A DNA stretch of 64,000 nucleotides from Jannaschia sp. S6380. GTDB lineage: Bacteria > Pseudomonadota > Alphaproteobacteria > Rhodobacterales > Rhodobacteraceae. Below are positions 44,484 through 52,739 of this stretch, piece by piece (position 1 is the first letter of the stretch; each line of letters opens with the position of its first letter). The notes under the pieces were generated by a model. It was not told the DNA's origin. It did no database searches and was given only the letters and a program-made list of their open reading frames with translations. The stretch is from contig NZ_JALKAS010000001.1 in assembly GCF_023015695.1 (NCBI RefSeq), positions 2,232,001 through 2,296,000 of the forward strand, given 5' to 3'. The translations under genes and the position numbers were made by a program.

Positions 44484-44747
44484 ATGAAGGACATCATCGA
44501 GGTCCTACTGCGGTCCTTGCGAGGATATTTCCCGATCCTGCTGGCGCTCGTCACCGGCCCCAAGACCACGGTCCTGTCGCGCCTCTATGGGCGGGTGGAC
44601 CTGTCACGCTTTCGTTCCGCCCCAAGTGCTCGTTTAGGCCGCATTGCGGCTGGGTGCGACATTGCTGCGCGGCCACTACGACAGGGCGCCGCCGCCGCTG
44701 CTCTGACATCGACAGGCTTTGTTGAACCCGGACGCACGGCGCAGTAA
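44484..44747 (+). pseudogene. Probably truncated membrane-protein gene
   Basis: An 87-codon frame begins with a strong GGGGGGCAG site. The first 35 residues (KDIIEVLLRSLRGYFPILLA, then LVTGPKTTVLSRL) look like a real amphipathic/hydrophobic N terminus. From about 44600 the translation becomes low-complexity, arginine/alanine-rich and family-like sequence is lost. The DNA there contains a small palindrome (GCCGCATTGCGGC) and GGCTTTGTTGAA (44717-44728), reminiscent of IS5-group ends. It may be a gene cut by an old insertion. It could also be a genuine short orphan protein. Confidence 0.45.
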
Positions 44748-44789
44748 TGACCCGCTCGACCCGAGACACCAACGCGCAGGAGCGGACGA

Positions 44790-46445
44790 ATGGCAGCCTA
44801 TCAATACGTCTACCACATGGACGGCGTGTCCAAGACCTATCCGGGCGGCAAGAAGGTGTTCGAAAACATCCGCCTGTCGTTCCTGCCCGGCGTCAAGATC
44901 GGCGTCGTCGGCGTCAACGGCACCGGAAAGTCGTCCCTGATGCGGATCATGGCCGGGCAGGACAAGGACTTCCAGGGCGAGGCCTGGGCCGCGGAGGGTG
45001 CCAAGGTCGGCTATCTGCCGCAGGAGCCGCAGCTCGACGAGAGCCTCACCGTGCGCGAGAACGTCATGCAGGGCGTCGCGGCCAAGCAGGCGATCCTCGA
45101 CCGCTACAACGAGTTGGCGATGAACTACTCGGACGAGACCGCCGAGGAGATGGCGAAGCTCCAGGACGAAATCGACAGCCAGGACCTGTGGGACCTCGAC
45201 AGCCGTGTGGACATCGCGCTCGAGGCGCTGCGCTGCCCGCCCGACGACGCGTCCCCTGCGAACCTTTCGGGCGGCGAACGGCGGCGCGTGGCGCTCTGCA
45301 AGCTTCTGCTCGAAGCGCCCGACATGCTGCTGCTGGACGAGCCGACCAACCACCTGGATGCCGAGACGATCGCTTGGCTGCAGAAGCACCTGATCGACTA
45401 CAAGGGCACGATCCTGATCGTGACCCACGACCGCTATTTCCTCGACGACATCACCAGCTGGATCCTGGAGCTGGAGCGCGGACGCGGCATCCCCTACGAG
45501 GGCAACTACTCCGCCTGGGTGGAGCAGAAGGCCAAGCGGCTGGAGCAGGAGGCCAAGGAGGACAAGTCCCGCAAGCGCACGCTGGAGCGCGAACTGGCCT
45601 GGATGCGCTCAGGCGCCAAAGCCCGGCAGACCAAGTCCAAGGCCCGGATCGCCGCTTATCACGAGATGGCCGACCGCTCCGAGAAGGAGCTGATCGGCAA
45701 GGCGCAGATCATCATCCCGAACGGCCCGCGTTTGGGTCAGAAGGTGATCGAGGCAGAGGGCCTGACAAAGGCCTATGGCGACAAGCTGCTGTTCGAGAAC
45801 CTGAGCTTCTCGCTGCCGCCGGGCGGCATCGTCGGCGTGATCGGCCCGAACGGCGCCGGCAAGTCGACGCTGTTCCGCATGCTGACCGGACAGGAGCAGC
45901 CCGACAGCGGCAAGGTCGAATACGGCGACACGGTCAAGCTGAGCTATGTCGACCAGTCGCGCGACGACCTGAACCCCGACGACAATGTCTGGCAGGCGAT
46001 CTCCGGCGGGGCCGAACTGATCAAGCTGGGCGACGCCGAAGTGGCCAGCCGGGCCTATTGCGGGGCCTTCAACTTCAAGGGGGCCGACCAGCAGAAGAAG
46101 GTCGGCATCCTGTCGGGCGGCGAGCGCAACCGCGTGCACATGGCGCGCCTGCTCAAGGATGGCGGCAACGTGCTGCTGCTCGACGAGCCGACGAACGACC
46201 TCGACGTGGAGACGCTGCGGGCGCTCGAGGACGCGATCGCCGAGTTCGCCGGCTGTGCCGTCGTCATCAGCCACGACCGCTTCTTCCTGGACCGGCTCTG
46301 CACGCATATCCTCGCCTTCGAGGGCAACGCGCATGTCGAGTGGTTCGAGGGCAACTTCGAAGCCTACGAGGAGGACAAGGCCCGCCGCCTGGGGCCGGAC
46401 GCGCTGGAGCCGAAGCGGGTGAAATACAAGAAGTTCACGCGCTAG
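44790..46445 (+). CDS. ettA: Energy-dependent translational throttle protein EttA
   Basis: A 551-aa ABC-F protein with two ATPase domains and no membrane part. Walker A1 is GVNGTGKS (residues 41-48) and Walker A2 is GPNGAGKST (about 352-360). Signatures are LSGGERRRVAL and LSGGERNRVHM, and the Walker B/EQ2 sites are LLLDEPTNHLDAET and LLLDEPTNDLDVET. The arm and linker (about 95-140 and 240-320) and the start AYQYVYHMDGVSKTYPGGK are typical of EttA. It binds the ribosomal E site and senses the ATP/ADP ratio. It precedes the flagellar cluster but is unrelated to it. Confidence 0.97.
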   Translation: MAAYQYVYHMDGVSKTYPGGKKVFENIRLSFLPGVKIGVVGVNGTGKSSLMRIMAGQDKDFQGEAWAAEGAKVGYLPQEPQLDESLTVRENVMQGVAAKQAILDRYNELAMNYSDETAEEMAKLQDEIDSQDLWDLDSRVDIALEALRCPPDDASPANLSGGERRRVALCKLLLEAPDMLLLDEPTNHLDAETIAWLQKHLIDYKGTILIVTHDRYFLDDITSWILELERGRGIPYEGNYSAWVEQKAKRLEQEAKEDKSRKRTLERELAWMRSGAKARQTKSKARIAAYHEMADRSEKELIGKAQIIIPNGPRLGQKVIEAEGLTKAYGDKLLFENLSFSLPPGGIVGVIGPNGAGKSTLFRMLTGQEQPDSGKVEYGDTVKLSYVDQSRDDLNPDDNVWQAISGGAELIKLGDAEVASRAYCGAFNFKGADQQKKVGILSGGERNRVHMARLLKDGGNVLLLDEPTNDLDVETLRALEDAIAEFAGCAVVISHDRFFLDRLCTHILAFEGNAHVEWFEGNFEAYEEDKARRLGPDALEPKRVKYKKFTR

Positions 46446-46459
46446 CGATACGCGCCCGT

Positions 46460-46486
46460 GGGGCAGGTCGTCAGGCCGCCTGCCCC
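46460..46486. terminator. Possible bidirectional terminator after ettA
   Basis: GGGGCAGG (46460-46467) and CCTGCCCC (46479-46486) form an 8-bp stem with an 11-base loop between the convergent ends of ettA and the 191-aa flagellar-cluster gene, overlapping the last codons of the latter. No clear T-tract. Confidence 0.4.
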
Positions 46487-47046
46487 TCGAGCTGGCGCAG
46501 CGCGCGGTGAACGGCGCGCATCTGCGGCCCCGGCAGGGTGCGCAGCAGCGCGGCCTGATCCAGCGACCGACGCCCAATCAACGTCCGCGCGATGATGGCC
46601 GGGTGTTCGCCGCGCAGGTGATCGCGGTCGAGGCGCGTCTCGATGATCTCGCCGACCTCCACCCGCGGGAGAACGAATTTCGCGACATCCGTCCGCCCCG
46701 CCCCGGAAGTCGGTGCCTGCGATGCAGCGGCCGGCTTGTCGGGGACCCGCACCTCCGCGCCCGACGAGCCGGTCTCGGGCATGGTCAGGGTCGGGGCGCC
46801 ATGTGTGAAAAGGCGCGGCGCGGGTTTCGCCGGCCGGGCCTGCGGCGAAGCATCGGCCCGCCCGCGCTCGATCGTCTCGACCAAATCCCGCGCCCAGTCG
46901 CGCAGCCGCTCGGGCGGCACGTCGGCGGGGACGTCGCCGCGCCCCTCGATCATCGAAAGCAGGGCGCGGGCCTTCCGGGCGGTCCCGGTCGAGGGCCGGT
47001 CGCCGTCGGGGGCGTGAAATTCGGGCATGCGGGCGGTGCTTGGCAT
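46471..47046 (-). CDS. Uncharacterised 191-aa protein at the end of the fliF-fliP operon
   Basis: I do not recognise this protein. It is soluble, has no signal peptide, and has a proline/alanine-rich, probably disordered middle (about residues 60-115). The C-terminal domain is more structured (VAKFVLPRVEVGEIIETRLD, then LIGRRSLDQAALLRTLPGPQ, about 120-185). It lies 12 bp after fliP with AGGGGA upstream, so it belongs to the fliF-fliH-fliN-fliP transcript. A flagellar assembly or regulation role is inferred from position only. Confidence 0.75.
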   Translation of the reverse strand: MPSTARMPEFHAPDGDRPSTGTARKARALLSMIEGRGDVPADVPPERLRDWARDLVETIERGRADASPQARPAKPAPRLFTHGAPTLTMPETGSSGAEVRVPDKPAAASQAPTSGAGRTDVAKFVLPRVEVGEIIETRLDRDHLRGEHPAIIARTLIGRRSLDQAALLRTLPGPQMRAVHRALRQLEGQAA

Positions 47047-47058
47047 GGAGAAATCCCC

Positions 47059-47769
47059 TTAGAGATAGCTTCGGACGAGCGCGCCGGACACGAGGGTCCA
47101 GCCGTCGACCACAACAAAGAAGGCAAGCTTGAACGGCAGCGACACGATCGCGGGCGGAACCATCATCATGCCCATCGACATCAGGACGGCGGCAGCGACC
47201 ATGTCGATGATCAGAAACGGCATGAAGACCAGAAAGCCGATCTGGAACGCGCGGCTGATCTCGGACAGCAGGAAGGACGGCACGAGGACCGAAAGCGCCC
47301 CGGGCTCCGCCGCGGGCCGCAGGTCCTGCAGATGGGCCAAGGTGTCGCCATCGACACGCGCGGCCATGAAGGCGCGGAACGGCTCTACCGCGGCGGGAAC
47401 GGCCAGGGCGGCATCCATCTCGCCCCGCGTCAGCGGGCCGATCCCCGCCTCCCAGGCCGCGGTCGCGACGGGCTCCATCACGAAATAGGTCAGAAACAGC
47501 GCGAGGCTGATGATCAGCATGTTGGGCGGTGACGCCTGCAGGCCGATGGCCTGTCGCATGATCGACAGCACGGTGACGATGAACGGAAAGCACGTCACCG
47601 TCACCGCGATGCCCGGAGCCAGGCTGAGAACCGTCAGAAGCGCGATCAGCTGGACGGTCCGCAGCGTCAGAGACCCCTCACCGCCCAGGTCGATGGCGAG
47701 TTCCTGCGCGACGGCCGCGCCGGGCAGCGCGAGGATCAGCAGGACCGGAAGGAGAAGGCGCGCGATCAC
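47059..47769 (-). CDS. fliP: Flagellar type III export protein FliP
   Basis: A 236-aa export-gate protein with a cleavable signal (about residues 1-21) and four further helices. Family stretches are ITVLSIMRQAIGLQASPPN-like (VTVLSIMRQAIGLQ, near 70) and LVFMPFLIIDMVAAAVLMSM (near 185). With FliQ and FliR it forms the core of the export gate. The start is GTG at 47769, overlapping the fliN stop as GTGA. It lies in the fliF-fliH-fliN-fliP operon. Confidence 0.97.
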   Translation of the reverse strand: MIARLLLPVLLILALPGAAVAQELAIDLGGEGSLTLRTVQLIALLTVLSLAPGIAVTVTCFPFIVTVLSIMRQAIGLQASPPNMLIISLALFLTYFVMEPVATAAWEAGIGPLTRGEMDAALAVPAAVEPFRAFMAARVDGDTLAHLQDLRPAAEPGALSVLVPSFLLSEISRAFQIGFLVFMPFLIIDMVAAAVLMSMGMMMVPPAIVSLPFKLAFFVVVDGWTLVSGALVRSYL

Positions 47770-48041
47770 GCGGCCCCGTCGGTCTCTGCGACCTCGGTCA
47801 GGCGCACGGCCAGGCGACCGGACGTATCGCCCTCGACCGCCTGCAGCTCGCCGCGCGCGATCAGGCGGTCCCCGGCATAGAGCTCCACCGGATCCGACAT
47901 CGACCGGTCCAGCGGCAGGACGGCGTCGCGCTTCAGCGACAGAAGTTCCGATACGGTGGGATGCGCGCGCCCGACCGAGATCGTGATTTCCACCGGCACG
48001 CGCGACAGCGCCGTCTGAGCGTCTTGAGTTCCGTCAGCCAA
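47766..48041 (-). CDS. fliN: Flagellar motor switch protein FliN
   Basis: A 91-aa protein with one SpoA (surface presentation of antigens) domain (about residues 15-85; VPVEITISVGRAHPTVSELL and DPVELYAGDRLIARGELQAV). This is the short FliN form of Rhodobacterales. The start is TTG at 48041, with AGGGGG 7 bp upstream. The TTG follows the fliH stop by one base. It forms the C-ring with FliM and FliG, neither of which lies in this window. Confidence 0.9.
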   Translation of the reverse strand: MADGTQDAQTALSRVPVEITISVGRAHPTVSELLSLKRDAVLPLDRSMSDPVELYAGDRLIARGELQAVEGDTSGRLAVRLTEVAETDGAA

Positions 48042-48042
48042 T

Positions 48043-48654
48043 TCAGGCCCCCTTTGGTTGCTGTGCCACGGCGCCTTCCGCCGGGCGGGTCGTTGCAAGA
48101 AATGCTTCGAGCGCGTCGTCGAGCGCGGTCAGCGCCGCCTCCAGGTCGATGCGCCGCTCTCCGCCCGGCCAGCGGATCTGGGCCTGACCCAGCGACAGCG
48201 CCGCCTCGGGCAGCACGCGGGCGCGGTCGGATCCGATACCGGACCGCTCGACCAGCGCCGAGAGAGCGGCGGCCTCCTCGGGCGCCACGAACACCTCCGC
48301 CGGTCCGGGCGTGTCCGCCAGGATCCGGCGAAGGTCCTGCATCACGATCGGCAGCAGCGCACGCTGCGCCGAGGCGGGAAGCAGGCGATCGAAGATGTCA
48401 CGCAGGGCGGGCCCCAAGCTTTCCAGAACGGAGGCGATGGCCGCCTGCCGATCCAGACCCATCGTCGTCAGCCGGGCGCCCAGCTCCTCGCCGATGCGCC
48501 CATGTTCTGCCGTCAGGCGCGCCACCGCGTCTTCCCAGCCCGCATTGTAGCCCTCGTCGTAGCGATCATCGGCGCGGGTCGCCACGTCGGCTGCCGGAGA
48601 GGCGCGGACCTCGGCCGTCCCGGCGGCGAAATCCTCAAGCGCGAGCGGGCTCAA
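48043..48654 (-). CDS. fliH: Flagellar assembly protein FliH
   Basis: A 203-aa protein in the FliH position. It starts SPLALEDFAAG and carries the early YDEGYNAGWEDAVARL segment with glycine-spaced helix (about residues 31-46), typical of FliH. It ends with IDLEAALTALDDALEAFLA. I choose the TTG at 48654 because it overlaps the fliF stop (TTGA) and has GGAG 8 bp upstream; an ATG at 48684 would overlap fliF by 34 bases. It regulates the FliI ATPase, whose gene begins at 63365. Confidence 0.85.
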   Translation of the reverse strand: MSPLALEDFAAGTAEVRASPAADVATRADDRYDEGYNAGWEDAVARLTAEHGRIGEELGARLTTMGLDRQAAIASVLESLGPALRDIFDRLLPASAQRALLPIVMQDLRRILADTPGPAEVFVAPEEAAALSALVERSGIGSDRARVLPEAALSLGQAQIRWPGGERRIDLEAALTALDDALEAFLATTRPAEGAVAQQPKGA

Positions 48655-50285
48655 CGCGTTTCTCCGGCAGGCTCGTCCATCCATCCGCGCAGGACCTCGA
48701 TGGTTTCCTCGCGACGATCCGCGATCAACTGCCGGAGGCGGTCCACCGGATCATCCGCATCGGCCTGTCCGCCGTCCCCGGCGTCCCCGAGCCCGGGCAG
48801 ATCGCCGCGATCCGTGCTTGCGGGGAGGTTGGCGGGAATTGCCGCGGCGGCTGGCTCCGGCTGGGGCAGTTCCCGCGGCTTCGTGTCCAACTCCGACCCG
48901 GCCGATCCGATGGCCATCTCAGGGGACGGCAGAGACGCGACGAGCCCCTTGGACAGCAGCGGCCTGACAAGGAACACCAGGCAGGCAATTCCGAGACCCG
49001 CCAGCGAAAGCGCGGTCACCATCTGCGCGATCTGCCCCCCGCTGAACCGTGGCAGCGACAAGGTCGGCGCCGCGGCCGGGTCGGCGGGCAGCTCGAACTC
49101 CATGCTGCGGACGGTCACGGTATCGCCGCGGTCCTCGCGGAATCCGACGGCGGACCGGACCAGGTCGCGCAGCACTTCCAGTTCGGCATCGGACCGCGGC
49201 GTCCAGGCCATCGATCCATCCTCGCCCTCGGACCGCTCTCCGTCGACCAGCACGGCCACGGTCAGCCGCTCGATCGCGCCCGGCTCCTTCTGGATCTGGC
49301 GCTCCGTAGCCGAAAAGTCGTAATTCACGCGCTCCCGCGTCTCCGCGCTCGTGCTGCGGCTGCCGCCCTCCTCGGCCGCATCGCCGTCGGGCAGGTTGCT
49401 GGCCACCGTCACGCCGGCGCCGGCGCCGCCCTGGTCGGAGGCGTTGCGCTCCTCGGTATCGGTGCTGATCACGACACGGCTTTCGGGGTCCAGGACCCGC
49501 TCGGTGATCGTCTCGCGGTCCTTGCGCGTCTCGAGTGCCAGTTCGACGACGTAACGTCCCTGCCCGACCCGGGCCGCCAGCAGGTTCTCCACCGCGGCGC
49601 GCATCTCGACCATGCGGGTGTCGCGGGCCTCGTCCTCCGTTTGCGACAGGCCACTGCCCACCACCCGCCCCGTGGCCGCGTCGATGACGGCGACGTCCTC
49701 GGCCGCGAGGTTCCGTACCGCCCCGGCGACCAGCGTCTGGACCGCCCGGGCCAATGAGGCATCGACCGCCCCCGATTTCATCTGCAGCGTGACGGCGGCC
49801 GTGGCGCTGCGATCGCGCGAGAACGGCGACGAATCGGCCGTGGCCAAATGGACGCGCGCCGTCCGAATTCCCGGCGACGCCAGGATCGTGCGCGTCAATT
49901 CGCCCTCACGCGCGCGCCAATAGGCCGCATCGAACATCTGCGACGTGGTGCCGAAGCCCGTCAGCCCGTCAAGGATCTCGTAGCCCGCACCGTCCGTCCG
50001 GGGCAGCCCCTCGCCGGCAAGCCGCATCCGCAAATCGTCGCGCATCGCGCCGTCGACATGGATCGAATCACCGCGAACCTCATAGGTCGCCCCCATCCCG
50101 TCGAGGCTGGCCACGACCTCGGCCGCCGCCGACGGCTCCAACCCGGCGAACAGCAGCTCCATACGCGGCGCGGTCGCCAAGCGGGCCAAGCCCAAAACGG
50201 CTGCGAACGTGACCAGGGTCGCCACCGACAGGATCGCGAGACGGCGCTTGTTCATGCCCTGCCAGGCGGTAGTCAGATTCTCCAC
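48651..50285 (-). CDS. fliF: Flagellar MS-ring protein FliF
   Basis: A 544-aa MS-ring protein. It has an N-terminal membrane helix (about residues 15-34), a YscJ-like periplasmic domain (LLFAGLEPSAAAEVVASLDG; AYWRAREGELTRTILASPG), a serine/glycine-rich linker (near 290-320), a second helix (about 428-448) and a C-terminal tail that would contact FliG. It is first in the fliF-fliH-fliN-fliP operon, divergent from fliL. A CtrA-like box lies 64 bp upstream. Confidence 0.97.
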   Translation of the reverse strand: MENLTTAWQGMNKRRLAILSVATLVTFAAVLGLARLATAPRMELLFAGLEPSAAAEVVASLDGMGATYEVRGDSIHVDGAMRDDLRMRLAGEGLPRTDGAGYEILDGLTGFGTTSQMFDAAYWRAREGELTRTILASPGIRTARVHLATADSSPFSRDRSATAAVTLQMKSGAVDASLARAVQTLVAGAVRNLAAEDVAVIDAATGRVVGSGLSQTEDEARDTRMVEMRAAVENLLAARVGQGRYVVELALETRKDRETITERVLDPESRVVISTDTEERNASDQGGAGAGVTVASNLPDGDAAEEGGSRSTSAETRERVNYDFSATERQIQKEPGAIERLTVAVLVDGERSEGEDGSMAWTPRSDAELEVLRDLVRSAVGFREDRGDTVTVRSMEFELPADPAAAPTLSLPRFSGGQIAQMVTALSLAGLGIACLVFLVRPLLSKGLVASLPSPEMAIGSAGSELDTKPRELPQPEPAAAAIPANLPASTDRGDLPGLGDAGDGGQADADDPVDRLRQLIADRREETIEVLRGWMDEPAGETR

Positions 50286-50348
50286 TTGCGTCCTCCGGGA
50301 TGCGACCCGCCCGTTCTGGGCGTCGACGGCGAGGATTCCGCAATTCCA

Positions 50349-50363
50349 TTAACAATCGGTTAG
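50349..50363. promoter_or_regulatory. CtrA-like box between fliF and fliL
   Basis: TTAACAATCGGTTAG matches TTAA-N7-TTAA with one mismatch (final G). It is placed in the 123-bp divergent region, 64 bp from fliF and 46 bp from fliL. CtrA controls flagellar genes in related Rhodobacterales, so coupled control of both operons is plausible. Confidence 0.55.
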
Positions 50364-50408
50364 TCACCAGCAGGTTAGGACCGGCTCGGAAATCGAGAGG
50401 ATCCGACC

Positions 50409-50906
50409 ATGTCCGAAACAGACGAATCTGCCCCGGCGGACGATGCGGCCCCGCGCAGCAAATCGGGCCTAATGACGTGGATCCTGACCGCCTTGGTCGC
50501 CATCGCAACCGCCGGGGGGGGATTCGCCGCCGCGCGGATGGGGGTCGCGGATCGCCTGCTCGCCGGCGGATCCGATGTGGAGGAGCACGGCGAGCACCTG
50601 CCCGATCTTCCGCAATTTCTCGAGCTCGAGCCGATCGTGATCTCGGTCGGCGATGCGCGGTCGGTCCGACAGCTGCGCTTCCGCGCCTTCCTGGAGGTTG
50701 CGCCCGATGCACCGACCGATGTCGCAGCGCTTCAGCCGCGCATTCTTGACGTCTTCGCGGCCTATCTGCGGGCCGTGCCCATCGAACAGCTGGAGGATCC
50801 GACCGCGCTCCTGAGGCTCCGGGCCCAGATGCTGCGCCGCGTCCAGCTCCTGGCCGGTCCGGATGCGGTCGGCGATCTCCTCATCATCGACTTCGTGATC
50901 ACCTGA
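50409..50906 (+). CDS. fliL: Flagellar basal body-associated protein FliL
   Basis: A 165-aa FliL. It has a short acidic cytoplasmic start, one membrane helix (about residues 21-43), and the periplasmic FliL domain (DLPQFLELEPIVISVGDARSV near 61 and the C-terminal LLRLRAQMLRRVQLLAG). It supports stator function around the motor. GAGAGG lies 6 bp before the start. It begins a plus-strand operon with two accessory genes, motA, a 587-aa gene, flhA, fliR, flhB and a FliJ-like gene. Confidence 0.93.
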   Translation: MSETDESAPADDAAPRSKSGLMTWILTALVAIATAGGGFAAARMGVADRLLAGGSDVEEHGEHLPDLPQFLELEPIVISVGDARSVRQLRFRAFLEVAPDAPTDVAALQPRILDVFAAYLRAVPIEQLEDPTALLRLRAQMLRRVQLLAGPDAVGDLLIIDFVIT

Positions 50907-50907
50907 C

Positions 50908-51309
50908 ATGACATATCTTCCGCTTCTCTCCGACCTCCTGCTCGTCTGCGCGACGGTCGCCGTCGCCATCTGGTGCCGCGCGCTCAGCCGGCGACCCGAC
51001 GATACCAGCTCCGACGACCTGGCCTCTGCCGCGACCATCGCGGCGCTCGCGAAGCAGGTGGAGGACCTGCAAGCCGCAATCCGCGCAAATGCGTCCGAAG
51101 AAGACGATCACGCCGCCCGCCTCCGGGCCGAAACGGACCGCGCCGATGACCGGATCGGGCGGATGGAGATGCTACTGAGCAGCCTCGAATCGCTGGAGGA
51201 GGACGCGACGGCACGCCTGATGGAGACGCCGGACGAGGTCGACGCGGCACCCCGGATGCCCAGCTTTCGGGACCTTCGCGTGGCACAGGTCGGGGGTGGA
51301 CAGGCATGA
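50908..51309 (+). CDS. Small membrane-anchored coiled-coil protein in the motor operon
   Basis: I do not recognise a named family. The 133-aa protein has one N-terminal helix (about residues 5-24, LLSDLLLVCATVAVAIW) and a long charged helical region (about 40-95) that may form a coiled coil. It starts 1 bp after the fliL stop, and its end overlaps the MotE-like gene by 4 bases. Placement between fliL and motE/motA implies a stator- or MS-ring-associated role in this lineage. Confidence 0.75.
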   Translation: MTYLPLLSDLLLVCATVAVAIWCRALSRRPDDTSSDDLASAATIAALAKQVEDLQAAIRANASEEDDHAARLRAETDRADDRIGRMEMLLSSLESLEEDATARLMETPDEVDAAPRMPSFRDLRVAQVGGGQA

Positions 51310-51872
51310 CGACGTTCGGCTTCAGGCGCATCGCCGCCACGCTTCTGATCGCCGCGCTCGTCGTCTCGGCCCTGACGCGAATCGTCTCGGCGGGCCTCTC
51401 CGGCCTTCCGGGCGACGGATCGCCGGAGCCGGACGACATCGCCACCCTCCTCTGCCCGCCCTCCGAGGAGGTCGCCCTCCTGCTCGACCAGATCGCGGAC
51501 CGCGACGCCGAGCTGCGCGACCGGGAAACCGCGCTCGCCCTTCGCGAACAGGATCTCCGCGTGGCCCGGCAGGAGGCGGAAGCCCAGCTTCTCCGCCTCG
51601 CTGCCGCCGAGGACCGGCTCGCCGCCCGGATGCAGCAGTCCAGCACCGCCGCCGAAGGGGACGTGGAGCGGTTGGTCGCGGTCTATGAGGGCATGAAGCC
51701 CAAGGATGCGGCGACCCTTTTCGAGACGATGGAGCCGGGGTTCGCGGCCGGGTTCCTGGCGCGCATGCGTCCGGACGCGGCGGCGAACCTCTTTTCGAAC
51801 CTCACGCCCGAAAAGGCCTACGCGCTCAGCGTGACGATGGCCGGGCGCAACGCGAATGCGGCAACGGAGTAG
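51306..51872 (+). CDS. MotE-like motility protein
   Basis: A 188-aa protein with an N-terminal signal/anchor (about residues 8-30), a central coiled coil (about 55-115, DRDAELRDRETALALREQDL on) and a C-terminal MgtE-N-like helical domain (YEGMKPKDAATLFETMEPGF, near 128). This domain order is that of MotE, a chaperone of the motility protein MotC in rhizobia. Its ATG overlaps the previous stop, and motA follows by 3 bp. The name is by architecture; its partner here is unknown. Confidence 0.8.
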   Translation: MTTFGFRRIAATLLIAALVVSALTRIVSAGLSGLPGDGSPEPDDIATLLCPPSEEVALLLDQIADRDAELRDRETALALREQDLRVARQEAEAQLLRLAAAEDRLAARMQQSSTAAEGDVERLVAVYEGMKPKDAATLFETMEPGFAAGFLARMRPDAAANLFSNLTPEKAYALSVTMAGRNANAATE

Positions 51873-51875
51873 ATC

Positions 51876-52739
51876 ATGGTCGGACTGGCGGGAATCGTCT
51901 GTATCTTCGTGATGGTCTTCGGCGGCTATCTCATGGCCGGCGGAAAGATGGCGATCATCCTCAAGACGCTGCCTTACGAGCTGACGATGATCGGCGGCGC
52001 GGCCGTCGGCGCGTTTCTCGTCGGCAACAGCATCTCCGAGGTCAAGCACACGCTCAAGGACATCGGAAAGGTCTTCAAGGGTCCGAGATGGAAGGCCGAT
52101 GACTACCGCGACCTGCTCTGCCTGCTCTACGAACTCGTGCGGCTGGGCCGGCAGAACGCCGTCGCGCTCGAAGAACATATCGAGGCGCCCGAGGCCTCGG
52201 ACATCTTCGGTGCCTATCCCCGTATCGTCGCCGACGCCGAGGCGGTCGCAATGATCTGCGACACGCTGCGCGCCATCTCCATGAACTACGACGACCCCCA
52301 TCAGGTCGAAGAGGTGCTGGCCACGCGGATGGAGGAAAACTTCAACCATTCGATGCATTCGAGCCATGCCCTGCAATCCATGGCCGACAGCCTCCCGGCG
52401 CTGGGCATCGTCGCGGCGGTCCTCGGCGTCATCAAGACGATGGGATCGATCGACCAGCCGCCCGAGGTCCTGGGCAAGCTGATCGGGGGGGCGCTCGTCG
52501 GGACCTTCCTGGGCGTATTTCTCGCCTACGGGATCGTCGGCCCGTTCGCCATTCGCCTGAAGGCCATCAACGAACAGGACGCGCATTTCTACACGCTGAT
52601 CCAGGAGGTTCTCGTGGCGAACCTCCACAACCACGCGACCAATATCTGCATCGAGGTCGGGCGCCAGACGACACCGACGCACATGCGCCCCAGCTATTCC
52701 GCCCTGGAAGAGGCCCTGAAGTCGCGGAAGGCCGCATGA
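51876..52739 (+). CDS. motA: Flagellar motor stator protein MotA
   Basis: A 287-aa stator subunit with four helices (residues about 2-22, 32-50, 170-192 and 203-225). It has the cytoplasmic loop between helices 2 and 3, and the conserved SMADSLPALGIVAAVLGVIKT near 168-188. It conducts ions together with MotB. No motB follows it; the next gene is a 587-aa exported protein. Its stop overlaps that gene's ATG by 4 bases. Confidence 0.96.
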   Translation: MVGLAGIVCIFVMVFGGYLMAGGKMAIILKTLPYELTMIGGAAVGAFLVGNSISEVKHTLKDIGKVFKGPRWKADDYRDLLCLLYELVRLGRQNAVALEEHIEAPEASDIFGAYPRIVADAEAVAMICDTLRAISMNYDDPHQVEEVLATRMEENFNHSMHSSHALQSMADSLPALGIVAAVLGVIKTMGSIDQPPEVLGKLIGGALVGTFLGVFLAYGIVGPFAIRLKAINEQDAHFYTLIQEVLVANLHNHATNICIEVGRQTTPTHMRPSYSALEEALKSRKAA

